A stretch of DNA of 64,000 nt from an uncultured Paracoccaceae bacterium (GCA_947499725.1 CANMPK010000001.1:310001-374000); one strand, 5' to 3'. Counted from the stretch's first letter, positions 26,150 through 33,449 are shown. Program-made: numbers and translations. The notes: a model not told the origin generated them from the sequence alone.

Positions 26150-26958
26150 TGAAAATTTCGAATTTTACCTGTCGTTCTTTTGTAACGTTTGCAATGACTT
26201 GCATTGCGCTTCCTGTTTTGGCTGATGTCGAAAAAGGTCTAGGTTTTTTGAACGATGGCGATCCTGATGCTGCAATTGTCGAATTCCAAAATGCCTTCGA
26301 AGCCGGGGACGGCGATGGGGCTTTCTATCTTGGTCGTTTGGTCGAGCTTAGCCCACAGCCAAATGTCGCTGAAGCAGTTGCATTCTTTAAAGACGGTGCA
26401 GAGGCTGGCTCAGCTTTGGCGCAAAATCGTCTAGGCCTAATGTATCTAGAAGGCGTTGCTGTTTTGCAGGACTTTGAAGAGGGCACACGCTTGGTTTGTG
26501 AGGCCGCAGACAAAGGCGATGCCAATGGTCAGTTTAACTGCGCTCTGTCTTTGCTAGACAGCCAACAAGAAGACGCTGAAGCCAAGGCGATGGACTATGC
26601 TTTGCAGGCCGCTAATCAACAACACATCGGTGCAATGAATTTGTTGGGGCAGTCCTATGTTACCGGCTCTGGCGTAGAAACAGATGATATAAAAGCAGCG
26701 GAGTATTTTCAGCAGACTGCCGCATTTGGGAACCCAGTTGGCCTCTTTTCTTTAGGGCAGGCCTACGCCCTTGGAATCGGGTTAGATCGCGACTTGGTGA
26801 AGGCACATGCCTATTTCAATTTGGCTGCAGCAAACGGTCATCCGGATGGGCTTGAAGCGCGTCAAGCTGTTGAAGCAGAGCTCGAGCGTGAGCAGGTGAT
26901 TGAAGCGCAACGTTATGCCAGAGCATGGCGCCCGATTGAAGAAACCCCCGGAAACTAA
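26149..26958 (+). CDS. Secreted Sel1-repeat protein
   Basis: 269 residues overlapping the TpsB stop by one base (TGATG). A signal peptide ends near VLAD (about residue 25). The mature part consists of Sel1-like repeats, clearest around 85-125 (ALAQNRLGLMYLEGVAVLQD), 165-200 (AMNLLGQSYVTGSGVETDDI) and 205-235 (LFSLGQAYALGIGLDRDLVK). Coupling to tpsB suggests a periplasmic helper or scaffold for secretion or anchoring of the exoproteins, but no such role is established by the sequence. Confidence 0.75.
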   Translation: MKISNFTCRSFVTFAMTCIALPVLADVEKGLGFLNDGDPDAAIVEFQNAFEAGDGDGAFYLGRLVELSPQPNVAEAVAFFKDGAEAGSALAQNRLGLMYLEGVAVLQDFEEGTRLVCEAADKGDANGQFNCALSLLDSQQEDAEAKAMDYALQAANQQHIGAMNLLGQSYVTGSGVETDDIKAAEYFQQTAAFGNPVGLFSLGQAYALGIGLDRDLVKAHAYFNLAAANGHPDGLEARQAVEAELEREQVIEAQRYARAWRPIEETPGN

Positions 26959-27150
26959 TGTGGCCTGAGATTCGCAGGGAATTCGCTTCCCTAAGCTGTA
27001 CGCCGACTTCTGATCTACTCCTAGAGTGGCCATAGGAGTCGGCTAACATGCTGTTTCCTGACGCATTTTGGATTAATTTTCCATTGCGGTATAACGATTG
27101 GAACGCATATTGGGCGTTCTCAGAAAAAATAAAATGGGAACATATAAATC

Positions 27151-27165
27151 TGGAGCGGGCGGCGG
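27151..27165. repeat. Left attachment repeat of the island
   Basis: TGGAGCGGGCGGCGG, identical over 15 bases to 32747-32761 in the 3' end of the tRNA gene. Identity ends at both edges (C versus T on the left, A versus G on the right), which defines the core. Confidence 0.8.
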
Positions 27166-27284
27166 ACCTATAACAAATGTTCAGGGAGATTTAATTCAGT
27201 CTAATTTATGTATATTTTTAAAGAATTTACTCCTCTATGTTGTCTTATGTTGTGTGTATCTATACATTTCAATCCAGCGTAAAT

Positions 27285-27304
27285 TGGTCGACAAAATGGT
27301 CGAC
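27285..27304. repeat. Left 20-bp inner repeat (candidate integrase arm site)
   Basis: TGGTCGACAAAATGGTCGAC, itself two GGTCGAC units 12 bases apart. It is identical and in the same orientation as 32671-32690 near the other island end. It ends 17 bases before the integrase GTG, so binding there could also control integrase expression. Confidence 0.7.
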
Positions 27305-27321
27305 GTGTTGCTGAGGTTGCA

Positions 27322-28479
27322 GTGCCGAGAGATAAGCTTACAGACCGGAAAATCAAAACCGCCGATACACAGACGCTTTCGGATGGTGCAGGCCTTTACC
27401 TTCGAAAGGAGGGGCGGGCTCAAGGTAGATGGTATTACCGTTTTACCCTTGCAGGGCGGCGGGAGGTCATGGGGCTAGGAGGTTGGCCAACTGTATCTTT
27501 GAAGGAGGCTCGGGAATCTCGGGATCACTGGCAAAAGGTATTGCGCGCTGGGGTAAATCCCAAGACAGAACGCGACAGCGCTCGCGCTCAGCTCAAACAC
27601 GCTAATGAAAACACGCTAGAAGAATGGTTTGAACGAAAGTTTGAGGCCCTAAAACCTCAGCTTCGCAACAATGGAAAATCTGCCCGTTGGGATGGGCCAT
27701 TGCGCAATCATATAATGCCGAAAATTGGAGCGCGCCCCATCGAGCAAATTGACCAGTTCGAAATTGAGCGGGCATTCAAGCCAATTTGGAATGCAAAAGC
27801 TGAAACCGCAGAAAAGGCCATTCAGCGTCTAGCAATGGTTTTCGATCATGCCGCAGCGGGTGGGTTGAACGTTTCACGCGAGACGGTCCGTAAGGCGCGG
27901 CTTTTGCTTGGCAAACAGGAGAGAGTTAAGCGACCTATTCCCGCTATGGCTTGGTCAGATGTACCAGCGTTTTACGCGAGCTTAGGAGAAGGCACTACAG
28001 AGTTAGCGTTGAGGCTTTTAATCTTAACAGGCACACGCTCGGGATCGCTAAGAAATTGCCGCATCGACCAGATCCAAGGCCATGTTTGGACTATTCCGCC
28101 AGAATTTATGAAGGCTCAAAAGCACAAGGCTGAGGAATTCGAAGTACCTCTTTCCGAGGAGGCGCTAGCGGTGATCGATCAAGCCGCGAAGTTGTCCCGT
28201 GATGGCTTCCTGTTCCCAGGCCGAAGCTCTGGCCCGATTTCCGACATGACGTTGACCGCAGTAATGCGCAGAAGGGGCTTAGAGGCGCGGCCCCATGGGT
28301 TTCGAAGTAGCTTGCGGTCATGGATTGCTGACGCTACCGAAACGCCCTTTGAGGTTGCAGAGGCAGTGCTTGCGCACAAGGTGGGAAATTCAGTTTCTCA
28401 AGCGTACCAGCGTTCCAATTTGCTCGAAAAGCGAAGAGCTCTTATGAAACGATGGGCTGGTTTCGTCACTGAAAATTGA
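27322..28479 (+). CDS. int: P4-type tyrosine recombinase (integrase)
   Basis: 385 residues from a GTG start. The N-terminal DUF4102-like arm-binding domain opens KLTDRKIKTADTQTLSDGAG and includes GRWYYRFTLAGRREVMGLGG. A SAM-like core-binding domain covers about 95-175. The catalytic domain shows Arg in TGTRSGSLRN, His and Arg in HGFRSSLRSW, His in VLAHKVGN and the Tyr nucleophile in AYQRSN, so the active site looks complete. Such integrases typically recombine at tRNA 3' ends, matching the tRNA-Gly repeat. Unusually, the gene sits at the end away from the tRNA and points into the island. Confidence 0.92.
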   Translation: MPRDKLTDRKIKTADTQTLSDGAGLYLRKEGRAQGRWYYRFTLAGRREVMGLGGWPTVSLKEARESRDHWQKVLRAGVNPKTERDSARAQLKHANENTLEEWFERKFEALKPQLRNNGKSARWDGPLRNHIMPKIGARPIEQIDQFEIERAFKPIWNAKAETAEKAIQRLAMVFDHAAAGGLNVSRETVRKARLLLGKQERVKRPIPAMAWSDVPAFYASLGEGTTELALRLLILTGTRSGSLRNCRIDQIQGHVWTIPPEFMKAQKHKAEEFEVPLSEEALAVIDQAAKLSRDGFLFPGRSSGPISDMTLTAVMRRRGLEARPHGFRSSLRSWIADATETPFEVAEAVLAHKVGNSVSQAYQRSNLLEKRRALMKRWAGFVTEN

Positions 28480-28611
28480 GTGAAGTTTAGAAGTTGTTCA
28501 TTCTGCAAGCTTGCTTAGGTATTTGTTTTATTGAGTTTTTTCCCAAATTCTTAAGAAGTGCGTCACTCCCTATAGACTGATTCTTGTTAATTAGAATTTA
28601 GGAGAGTCTAA

Positions 28612-28788
28612 ATGAACAAACGCTTGTTCACAGATCGTGAAGCCGCAGATTATCTTGGCGTAAGTCGTGCCACGATTTGGAATTTCATGAACGATGGTAA
28701 GCTGGCTTCAATCAAGCTTGGCAATCACCGGCGCATTGAAGTCAATGAGCTAGACCGCTTTATCAACGACAACGCAGTTGCCGCATAA
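28612..28788 (+). CDS. Small excisionase/AlpA-like helix-turn-helix protein
   Basis: 58 residues, with GGAG at 28601-28604 ahead of the ATG. It matches the HTH_17 (excisionase family) pattern: FTDREAADYLGVSRATIWNF, then a wing with KLGNHRRIEVNELDRFI. Proteins of this type direct excision with the integrase or activate its gene, as AlpA does. Its place just downstream of the integrase supports that. The length is complete for the family. Confidence 0.82.
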   Translation: MNKRLFTDREAADYLGVSRATIWNFMNDGKLASIKLGNHRRIEVNELDRFINDNAVAA

Positions 28789-28898
28789 AGAAACCCTGCA
28801 CCAAGTCTAGGCGCAGGGCAGCAATCGTATAGTATTCAAGCTTCTCACCACTTGGATATCACGGCCCCGCCTTTGGTGCAAACTAAAGGAATCCGCTT

Positions 28899-29258
28899 AT
28901 GGATCGATATTCTGAAATTCACGAGGCTGGTGTTCGCCCGCCAGCAAACGCGCTTGACGCGCAAAGCTGGAAAGACCTAGCACAATCAAGTCCCGGATAC
29001 ACGGCCTTTTCCGTCACGAATGGCGACCAAAAACCGCGCGTTATTAAGACTTCGAGCCACCTGACGCAAACCATGCGCACCCTGATCGAACGCCCACTTT
29101 TTGCAGCTTCGCGTTGCCGGTTGTCGCAGTATGTCTCCGAGCTTAGAAGTGTGGGCGTACTAATCAACACTGTTGGTTATCGGGATGATGAAGAAACAGG
29201 ACGCCGACTTTACGGTGTTTGGTTCCTGCAATCCAAAGTTTTGGAAGTAGCGAAATGA
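28899..29258 (+). CDS. Island protein of unknown function, possibly winged-helix
   Basis: 119 residues with AAAGGA nine bases before the ATG. I do not recognise the family. The second half has a helix-rich stretch (TQTMRTLIERPLFAASRCRL, SQYVSELRSVGVLI) followed by a beta pair (GRRLYGVWFL), which resembles a winged-helix DNA-binding arrangement as often found beside phage-type replication genes. No signal or membrane segment. The stop overlaps a short frame by ATGA, coupling it to the genes behind. Confidence 0.6.
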   Translation: MDRYSEIHEAGVRPPANALDAQSWKDLAQSSPGYTAFSVTNGDQKPRVIKTSSHLTQTMRTLIERPLFAASRCRLSQYVSELRSVGVLINTVGYRDDEETGRRLYGVWFLQSKVLEVAK

Positions 29259-29356
29259 TTATTTGCACCCCACCGCCAAAACCCGAAAGCACCGAAATTC
29301 CAGAGATAATCGCACGCCATTTTCCGGCCCATGAATTGGGAGCTCTTGATGAGTAG
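29255..29356 (+). CDS. Possible 33-residue coupling peptide
   Basis: A short frame overlaps the previous stop by ATGA and ends at TAG 29354-29356, eight bases inside the next gene. Its product is Pro/Glu-rich at first (TPPPKPESTEIPEII). Overlaps at both ends fit a translated linker within a phage-like operon. It may equally be chance; no family is recognised. Confidence 0.35.
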   Translation: MIICTPPPKPESTEIPEIIARHFPAHELGALDE

Positions 29357-30152
29357 CCACCTGCGAGAATTTGGCATGATTTCTACGAAAATCTGGACCT
29401 CTGAGAAATTCTTAAGTCTGGAAAACCTACGGGATCGCATGGCCTATATTTGGCTGCATTGCTCTCAAAAAACCTCGGCTGGAGTGCTCCGGCTGGGACC
29501 AGCACACATGGCGGATGAATTGGATTTTGTTGGCGACATCGCCAACGCCGAAGAGGTGTTCGAAGCGCTTGAGCGCACCGGCTTGATTGTTCGACAAAAG
29601 CCGTTTGTTACCATCGTGAATTTTTTGCGCTTCAATCCGGTGAAGACATACCGGCACGCGATTTCAGCTTGGAAAGAGCTGCTACTGTTGCCCGATAGCG
29701 AAATCAAACGCCAAACCTACGCAGAGCTGCGTGGGGCAAAAGGCACCCTAGACCTCATCGCTTGGCGAAATAAAGACGGCCAGCCGCACGAGGTTATTTT
29801 CGAAATGGAGCGGCTTGCCTCGCAGATTGAAGGCTGGGAGCCTGAGGCAATGCCGCCTGAACCGGATACCCATTCTGATGCCATCGCAAACCCATCAGAA
29901 ACCCCTCGTGAACCCATCAGCATCCCATCAGATACCCATGCGAATGGGGTCGAGACGCCATCGGGTAAACCAATAATCAAAAAAGATAAATTAGAAATTA
30001 GACCGGAGGCCGCAACAGGCAGTGCTTCGACCGCTAGCACCTCACCGCCCAGCGCAACCGAGGAAGCGCATAGAAAAGGTGCAAGACCCACAGCCAGCGC
30101 GTTGAACTCAGCGCTAGCGTTTGGGGGCAGTTCACCATTGAGATACCGCTAA
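29349..30152 (+). CDS. Phage-type replication-like protein
   Basis: About 267 residues from the ATG at 29349, preferred because GGGAG at 29338-29342 fits it; an ATG at 29331 is in frame. The N-terminal 110 residues look like the winged-helix module of phage replication proteins: KIWTSEKFLSLENLRDRMAY, GVLRLGPAHMADELDF, EVFEALERTGLIV and VTIVNFLRFNPVKTYRHAI. A Pro/Thr/Ser-rich linker (about 175-245) with repeated SETPREPIS-like and SDTHANG-like units follows. No ATPase or primase motif is seen, so it would be an origin-binding or loader protein rather than a helicase. Function is inferred from layout. Confidence 0.55.
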   Translation: MSSHLREFGMISTKIWTSEKFLSLENLRDRMAYIWLHCSQKTSAGVLRLGPAHMADELDFVGDIANAEEVFEALERTGLIVRQKPFVTIVNFLRFNPVKTYRHAISAWKELLLLPDSEIKRQTYAELRGAKGTLDLIAWRNKDGQPHEVIFEMERLASQIEGWEPEAMPPEPDTHSDAIANPSETPREPISIPSDTHANGVETPSGKPIIKKDKLEIRPEAATGSASTASTSPPSATEEAHRKGARPTASALNSALAFGGSSPLRYR

Positions 30153-30369
30153 TGAAACCTACAGTCGGAGCAAAGAAACTTGATTAATCGTACCCAAGCA
30201 TCAATCGCCTGGTGACGTAAGAGGGCGAAAACTCACCCTCTGCAACCCTTGCAAACAGCGCTTTGCCTCGCGCGCGCGTAGTTATTCGGGAAAATCCGAA
30301 AAACTCATCTGGTGATCCACACACAACAGAAACCAGAGGCCAGGCCCTTAGATTGAGGTCAAAAACACT

Positions 30370-30392
30370 TTGGGTAATCTTTGGGTTTTGCC
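30370..30392 (+). repeat. Direct repeat copy 1 in the island non-coding region
   Basis: Begins TTGGGTAATC and continues TTTGGGTTTTG-CC. It differs at two positions from the copy at 30462. Confidence 0.6.
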
Positions 30393-30461
30393 TAGGCTAG
30401 CGAGAAGTAACTTTCCCCAATCGCCAGCCCCTAAGCGACTGCGCCAGAGGCCTTAAATCCG

Positions 30462-30484
30462 TTGGGTAATGTTTGGGTTTTACC
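30462..30484 (+). repeat. Direct repeat copy 2 in the island non-coding region
   Basis: Begins TTGGGTAATG and continues TTTGGGTTTTA-CC, 92 bases after copy 1. Confidence 0.6.
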
Positions 30485-30723
30485 GCAATGAACCGAGAGG
30501 ATTTTTATACCTGCTGGACGCCGCTTGCACTGGCTACAGCGACAACGGCTTTCAATATCGAGCGATGTTGCGTTTTCGCCTAAAAGGCCCAGCCATTCTT
30601 CAACTGCTCGAGTGGCTGCTGTTCCGCTTTACTTTTGAATAGCCTGAAATTTAACTCTTTGGCCCTAAAGTTGACGAATCTCCTTAAAGTGGTGAGTGTC
30701 CCAGCATTAACTCGGAGACATAA

Positions 30724-31551
30724 ATGAAAATTTTCCTTTATCGCATTTCATTGAGTGAGAAGCCTACCGGCCCACTTCTAGAGGGCATAGATAAAACTGA
30801 GCTCCCCCCTAGAGAACACGAGTTGCGCAGGGCGTTTTCTCAACGCTTCGACTATTCTCCAAGGCAGAACATTTTTATGACACACTTTCCGCTCCAGGAG
30901 GACAAGGGGTTCATGTCTGGCGTGCTGGCTAGATGGCACCATGATGTAAGGCCAGGTGACGAAACCAACCCATTTGTCGAGCGAGAAGCCAATTATTGGA
31001 CGCGCGCTTCATATTTTTTGAACGTGAACGATGACGAGCAAGTGTTGGGCGTTGAGTTCAACCGAGACGTGTCAAGCTCACACGCATCGCTAGTTGCAGG
31101 CCTGATGGAGGGCGTAAATAACTTAGTTGGAAAGCAGTACTACAAATTTGACGCGTTTTCAGTAAATCAAGAAGAAGATTTTTGGACTGCAGTGAGTAAT
31201 CACCCTGCCTCAATCACAAGCTTAAAGTTCGACTTCGTTGCACCCAATGGGCCCAACACTACGGAAGAAACTCGAAAAGCCATGAAAGAACTCCATCGAG
31301 AGACTAACTCACGGCATATCGCTCAAGAATTCAAGAATGAAGAAGGAATTGATTTGAGCAGTGAAGCAATCAAAATGCGACAACAGTACGCTGCTAATGG
31401 TGGGGGAGATACGCTCGCAAAAAGCGGTAATACAACGGTTTACGACAGCACATCGCGTGTGAAAATTGAAATAATTAGTGAATCCTTGAGGCCAATGGGT
31501 CAAGCGATAACTGGACTTGCGGATGCTTTACGGGATAAACTCAAAAGATGA
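30724..31551 (+). CDS. Unrecognised soluble protein, first gene of a two-gene island module
   Basis: 275 residues, with GGAG ahead of the ATG. No family recognised with confidence. It opens with a beta strand (MKIFLYRISL). Further strands lie at about 62-70 (GFMSGVLAR) and 98-116 (ASYFLNVNDDEQVLGVEFN), followed by a helix (SLVAGLMEGVN). A helical, charged section (about 185-235) and a closing strand/helix (VKIEIISESL) complete it. There is no signal peptide, membrane segment or nucleotide-binding motif. The stop overlaps a four-helix membrane protein gene by ATGA, so the two are made together. A cytoplasmic protein coupled to a small membrane protein as island cargo is a layout seen in anti-phage modules such as Kiwa, but no homology is claimed. 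Confidence 0.6.
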   Translation: MKIFLYRISLSEKPTGPLLEGIDKTELPPREHELRRAFSQRFDYSPRQNIFMTHFPLQEDKGFMSGVLARWHHDVRPGDETNPFVEREANYWTRASYFLNVNDDEQVLGVEFNRDVSSSHASLVAGLMEGVNNLVGKQYYKFDAFSVNQEEDFWTAVSNHPASITSLKFDFVAPNGPNTTEETRKAMKELHRETNSRHIAQEFKNEEGIDLSSEAIKMRQQYAANGGGDTLAKSGNTTVYDSTSRVKIEIISESLRPMGQAITGLADALRDKLKR

Positions 31552-32042
31552 GAAGCACACAGATTATATCATTGGCATTGCTCCTCATTTCTGGGGTGAC
31601 AATTGCCATATGTAAGCCGGCATTTCTCTCGGGGAATTCGTTCTTAGTCGGTTTTGTCAATCATGAATTTATCAATGTTCTGGCAGTGATGGTAACGGTT
31701 AGCTTGGTTTCGGTTGTACAAATTCACCTTGAGTACACCCGCATTGAAAGGCGCTTTCAAAAGCGTGTATTTTCGGTGGCTAGGTCAAAAGTTAACTCTT
31801 CTGCTCTAATTCTAACGTCACTAATGATTTTTGCTTTTCCTGTTTCTTTTCTGAGAAGTGAGTTCGATGGCAATGCAACGGCTTTGTCTATTGTTTTTAT
31901 TGTTTCATTAATGTGCGTCCTGGAAGCCATTTTCATTATGTATGATTTGATTCAAACTGTTTGTGTAATGGCAACTGAAGAGCCGCTGGGAGACACAAAA
32001 AATGATCCGGACACAAATAGCCCAGCCACCCAAGATGGTTGA
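31548..32042 (+). CDS. Small four-helix membrane protein, second gene of the module
   Basis: 164 residues. Four hydrophobic segments are visible: about 5-23 (IISLALLLISGVTIAI), 34-58 (HEFINVLAVMVTVSLVSVV), 82-100 (SALILTSLMIFAFPVSFL) and 110-140 (ALSIVFIVSLMCVLEAIFIM). A basic cytoplasmic-type loop (RIERRFQKRVFSVARSK) sits between the second and third. The tail is polar. The family is not recognised. The start overlaps the upstream stop by ATGA. It may sense envelope changes or act as a membrane effector for its partner; that is inference. Confidence 0.62.
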   Translation: MRSTQIISLALLLISGVTIAICKPAFLSGNSFLVGFVNHEFINVLAVMVTVSLVSVVQIHLEYTRIERRFQKRVFSVARSKVNSSALILTSLMIFAFPVSFLRSEFDGNATALSIVFIVSLMCVLEAIFIMYDLIQTVCVMATEEPLGDTKNDPDTNSPATQDG

Positions 32043-32131
32043 CATATAAAGGCGGTGGGGACCAACTGTTATTAGGGTCAACCTTAGGGTCATTGCGCTG
32101 GCGAATAGTAAAACCCTATAGGGAGACCGGC

Positions 32132-32536
32132 TTAACGGCAGTAGCTTGCTCGTTTGATCCGCGATTGTGCCGCAGCGGTTTCAAACCTTTGGTATCGCCC
32201 GCCTGAGTAACGCCGACAGTCCAGCGCATGACCTGCCTTAATCACAGCGGCGCCAATGTCTTCACCATCAGCATAGCAAACGCCAACCCACCGGTCATGT
32301 GTGCGCTCTCCGTTGAGGTCGCATTCAATCGATTTGCCACGAAGATAGTTTACCATCCAGCGCTTGGCATCTCTCCCTGCCTTGGTGCCCAGCTCTGGCG
32401 CGTCCACACCGTTCAAGCGTACCGGTGTTCCCGACACTTCGATTGTATCGGCGTCGCGAACATGAAGGCTTTGAGCGGCCAAAGGGGAGGCCGAAGTAAA
32501 GGCTGCGATTGCAAAAAGGAAGGTTCGTAAATTCAT
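32132..32536 (-). CDS. Secreted thermonuclease (SNase)-like protein
   Basis: 134 residues from the ATG at 32536; the frame runs open further upstream toward the tRNA but has no sensible start there. A signal peptide ends near PLAAQ (about residue 20). The SNase pattern is present: VRDADTIEVSGTPVRLNGVDAPE (Asp and Arg of the active site), then GRDAKRWMVNYLRGK, and DRWVGVCYADG with the second Arg. Such enzymes cut DNA and RNA with calcium outside the cytoplasm. It faces the other cargo genes and lies next to the right island end. Confidence 0.8.
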   Translation of the reverse strand: MNLRTFLFAIAAFTSASPLAAQSLHVRDADTIEVSGTPVRLNGVDAPELGTKAGRDAKRWMVNYLRGKSIECDLNGERTHDRWVGVCYADGEDIGAAVIKAGHALDCRRYSGGRYQRFETAAAQSRIKRASYCR

Positions 32537-32670
32537 GGGTTTCGTTCTAGGGATTGCGAGAAAGCTTACTCGGAATATCTTAGCTAATTTTGTTCGGAAA
32601 AACACGAAAAAACTGTTAAATCCCATATGCTTGGGGCGGTTCGGTGCAGTTTGTTTTTTGTGGCTTGATG

Positions 32671-32690
32671 TGGTCGACAAAATGGTCGAC
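32671..32690. repeat. Right 20-bp inner repeat (candidate integrase arm site)
   Basis: Identical to 27285-27304 and placed 56 bases inside the right attachment repeat; the left copy lies 119 bases inside its own. Paired repeats just inside both ends are what arm-type recombinase sites look like. Confidence 0.7.
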
Positions 32691-32746
32691 AAAAATCCGA
32701 CATCTCGAATTAAGTAATTGTTTTTAATCGATTTTTTGAGGTGATT

Positions 32747-32761
32747 TGGAGCGGGCGGCGG
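32747..32761. repeat. Right attachment repeat, inside the tRNA-Gly 3' end
   Basis: Same 15 bases as at 27151-27165. Here they encode the CCA end, discriminator and 3' acceptor/T-stem part of tRNA-Gly(TCC) on the minus strand, so integration leaves the tRNA intact on this side. Confidence 0.8.
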
Positions 32762-32820
32762 GAATCGAACCCGCATCATTAGCTTGGAAGGCTAAGGTCT
32801 TACCATTACACAACGCCCGC
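32747..32820 (-). tRNA. tRNA-Gly (anticodon TCC), island integration site
   Basis: On the minus strand the gene starts GCGGGCG and pairs with CGCCCGC at the 3' side. It has the T-loop GGTTCGATTCC, an anticodon loop CTTCCAA reading TCC, and an encoded CCA end. 74 bases including CCA. The 3' end is the right attachment site of the island. Confidence 0.93.
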
Positions 32821-32915
32821 TCAGTAGGATGAGGAAGTATTTTATCCTGTTTTTGACGTCAATAGCCAAAGCGCCTTGGAATTGAAATATCCCCAAGTGC
32901 GCCGCGTCAATCCGC

Positions 32916-33449
32916 TTACAAAGACGCCGCCGCACGGCTTGCTTGATCATACTGACCAGACAAAGCACGCAAGCTGCGGGCAAATTCGCGGAACTCATCG
33001 CCTGCCTTGCCGTCAAAATCAAAACCACTCAGCAAACATTGCTGGCGCACTTCGCGGTAAGCATCACACAGCGCCTTGCCGCTTTCAGAACTGCTGTAAA
33101 ACACTTCCTTGCCGCGCTTTTCAGAAGTAATCAGCTCGGCCTTCAGCAATTTACGCAACGCATAATTCACCGTGTGTGTGTCTTCGATATTCATCAGAAA
33201 ACAAATGTCAGCCAAACGTTTCTCACGTGCGCGGTGGTTCACATTGTGCAAGATCAGAATTTCCAATGGGTTCAAGTCCGGCTGTCCGGCTGCCGCCATA
33301 CAGCGCGAAATCCAGCGGTTGAAGGCATTGGACATGACGATCAGGCCGAACTCAAATTCGGACATCTCCCAACCTTCGCCTTCCGCCAAATGGCGAGAGG
33401 ATACAATACGGCGGGTGTCTTTCGCTGGTTCTTTGGCTTGCTCTGTCAT
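32916..33449 (-). CDS. MarR-type winged-helix regulator
   Basis: 177 residues. The core (about 40-125) reads as a winged helix: LNPLEILILHNVNHRAREKR, then the recognition part LADICFLMNIEDTHTVNYAL and wing ITSEKRGKEVFYSSSESG. It belongs to the MarR-like winged-helix proteins common in Rhodobacterales. It is divergent from the TRAP/pxp operon, and a perfect 9-base-arm inverted repeat (33646-33671) lies just before that operon, so it most likely represses or activates 5-oxoproline uptake. The ligand could be 5-oxoproline or a relative. Confidence 0.8.
   Translation of the reverse strand: MTEQAKEPAKDTRRIVSSRHLAEGEGWEMSEFEFGLIVMSNAFNRWISRCMAAAGQPDLNPLEILILHNVNHRAREKRLADICFLMNIEDTHTVNYALRKLLKAELITSEKRGKEVFYSSSESGKALCDAYREVRQQCLLSGFDFDGKAGDEFREFARSLRALSGQYDQASRAAASL

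Larger units (their letters stand above)
26959..27321 (+). other. Intergenic junction between the secretion locus and the genomic island
   Basis: About 363 bases with no credible gene. It holds a small hairpin (AGGGAA / TTCCCT, 26976-26992) without a T-run, a GAACGC / GCGTTC inverted repeat at 27101-27119, the left 15-bp attachment repeat (27151-27165) and the left 20-bp repeat (27285-27304). The island part is strikingly AT-rich compared with the flank. Confidence 0.6.
30153..30723 (+). other. 571-base non-coding region of the island with imperfect direct repeats
   Basis: No credible gene. Two 23-base copies of TTGGGTAATnTTTGGGTTTT followed by n-CC lie at 30370-30392 and 30462-30484 (21 of 23 identical, 92 bases apart), each preceded by a CCAGAGGCC-like block. 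A short alternating CG run lies near 30270. Lying behind a replication-like gene, it could be the island's replication origin or a packaging or regulatory site; this is inference. Confidence 0.5.
27151..32761. mobile_element. 5.6-kb integrative genomic island in tRNA-Gly(TCC)
   Basis: The island is bounded by a 15-bp direct repeat (TGGAGCGGGCGGCGG) whose right copy is the 3' end of tRNA-Gly. It encodes a P4-type integrase at the left end, an excisionase-like HTH protein, small replication-like genes, a two-gene module of unknown function and a secreted nuclease. There are no capsid, tail or packaging genes, and no conjugation genes. The content resembles a small phage satellite or an integrative element that depends on a helper. 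Base composition is more AT-rich than the flanking operons. Confidence 0.8.

Noticed and set aside
26976-26992. Hairpin behind the Sel1-repeat gene as a terminator
   Set aside because: Stem of six pairs with no T-run; kept only as a note in the intergenic entry.
27098-27478. 126-codon frame over the left attachment site
   Set aside because: It spans the repeat elements and the integrase start in another frame and has no family pattern; judged non-coding.
30724-32042. Assignment of the island gene pair to the Kiwa defence system
   Set aside because: The sizes and the membrane partner are similar, but gene order differs and no shared motif could be shown by eye.
32537-32779. Upstream extension of the nuclease frame
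   Set aside because: It runs into the tRNA gene and the 20-bp repeat; the extra residues look like translated tRNA, and the signal peptide begins at 32536.
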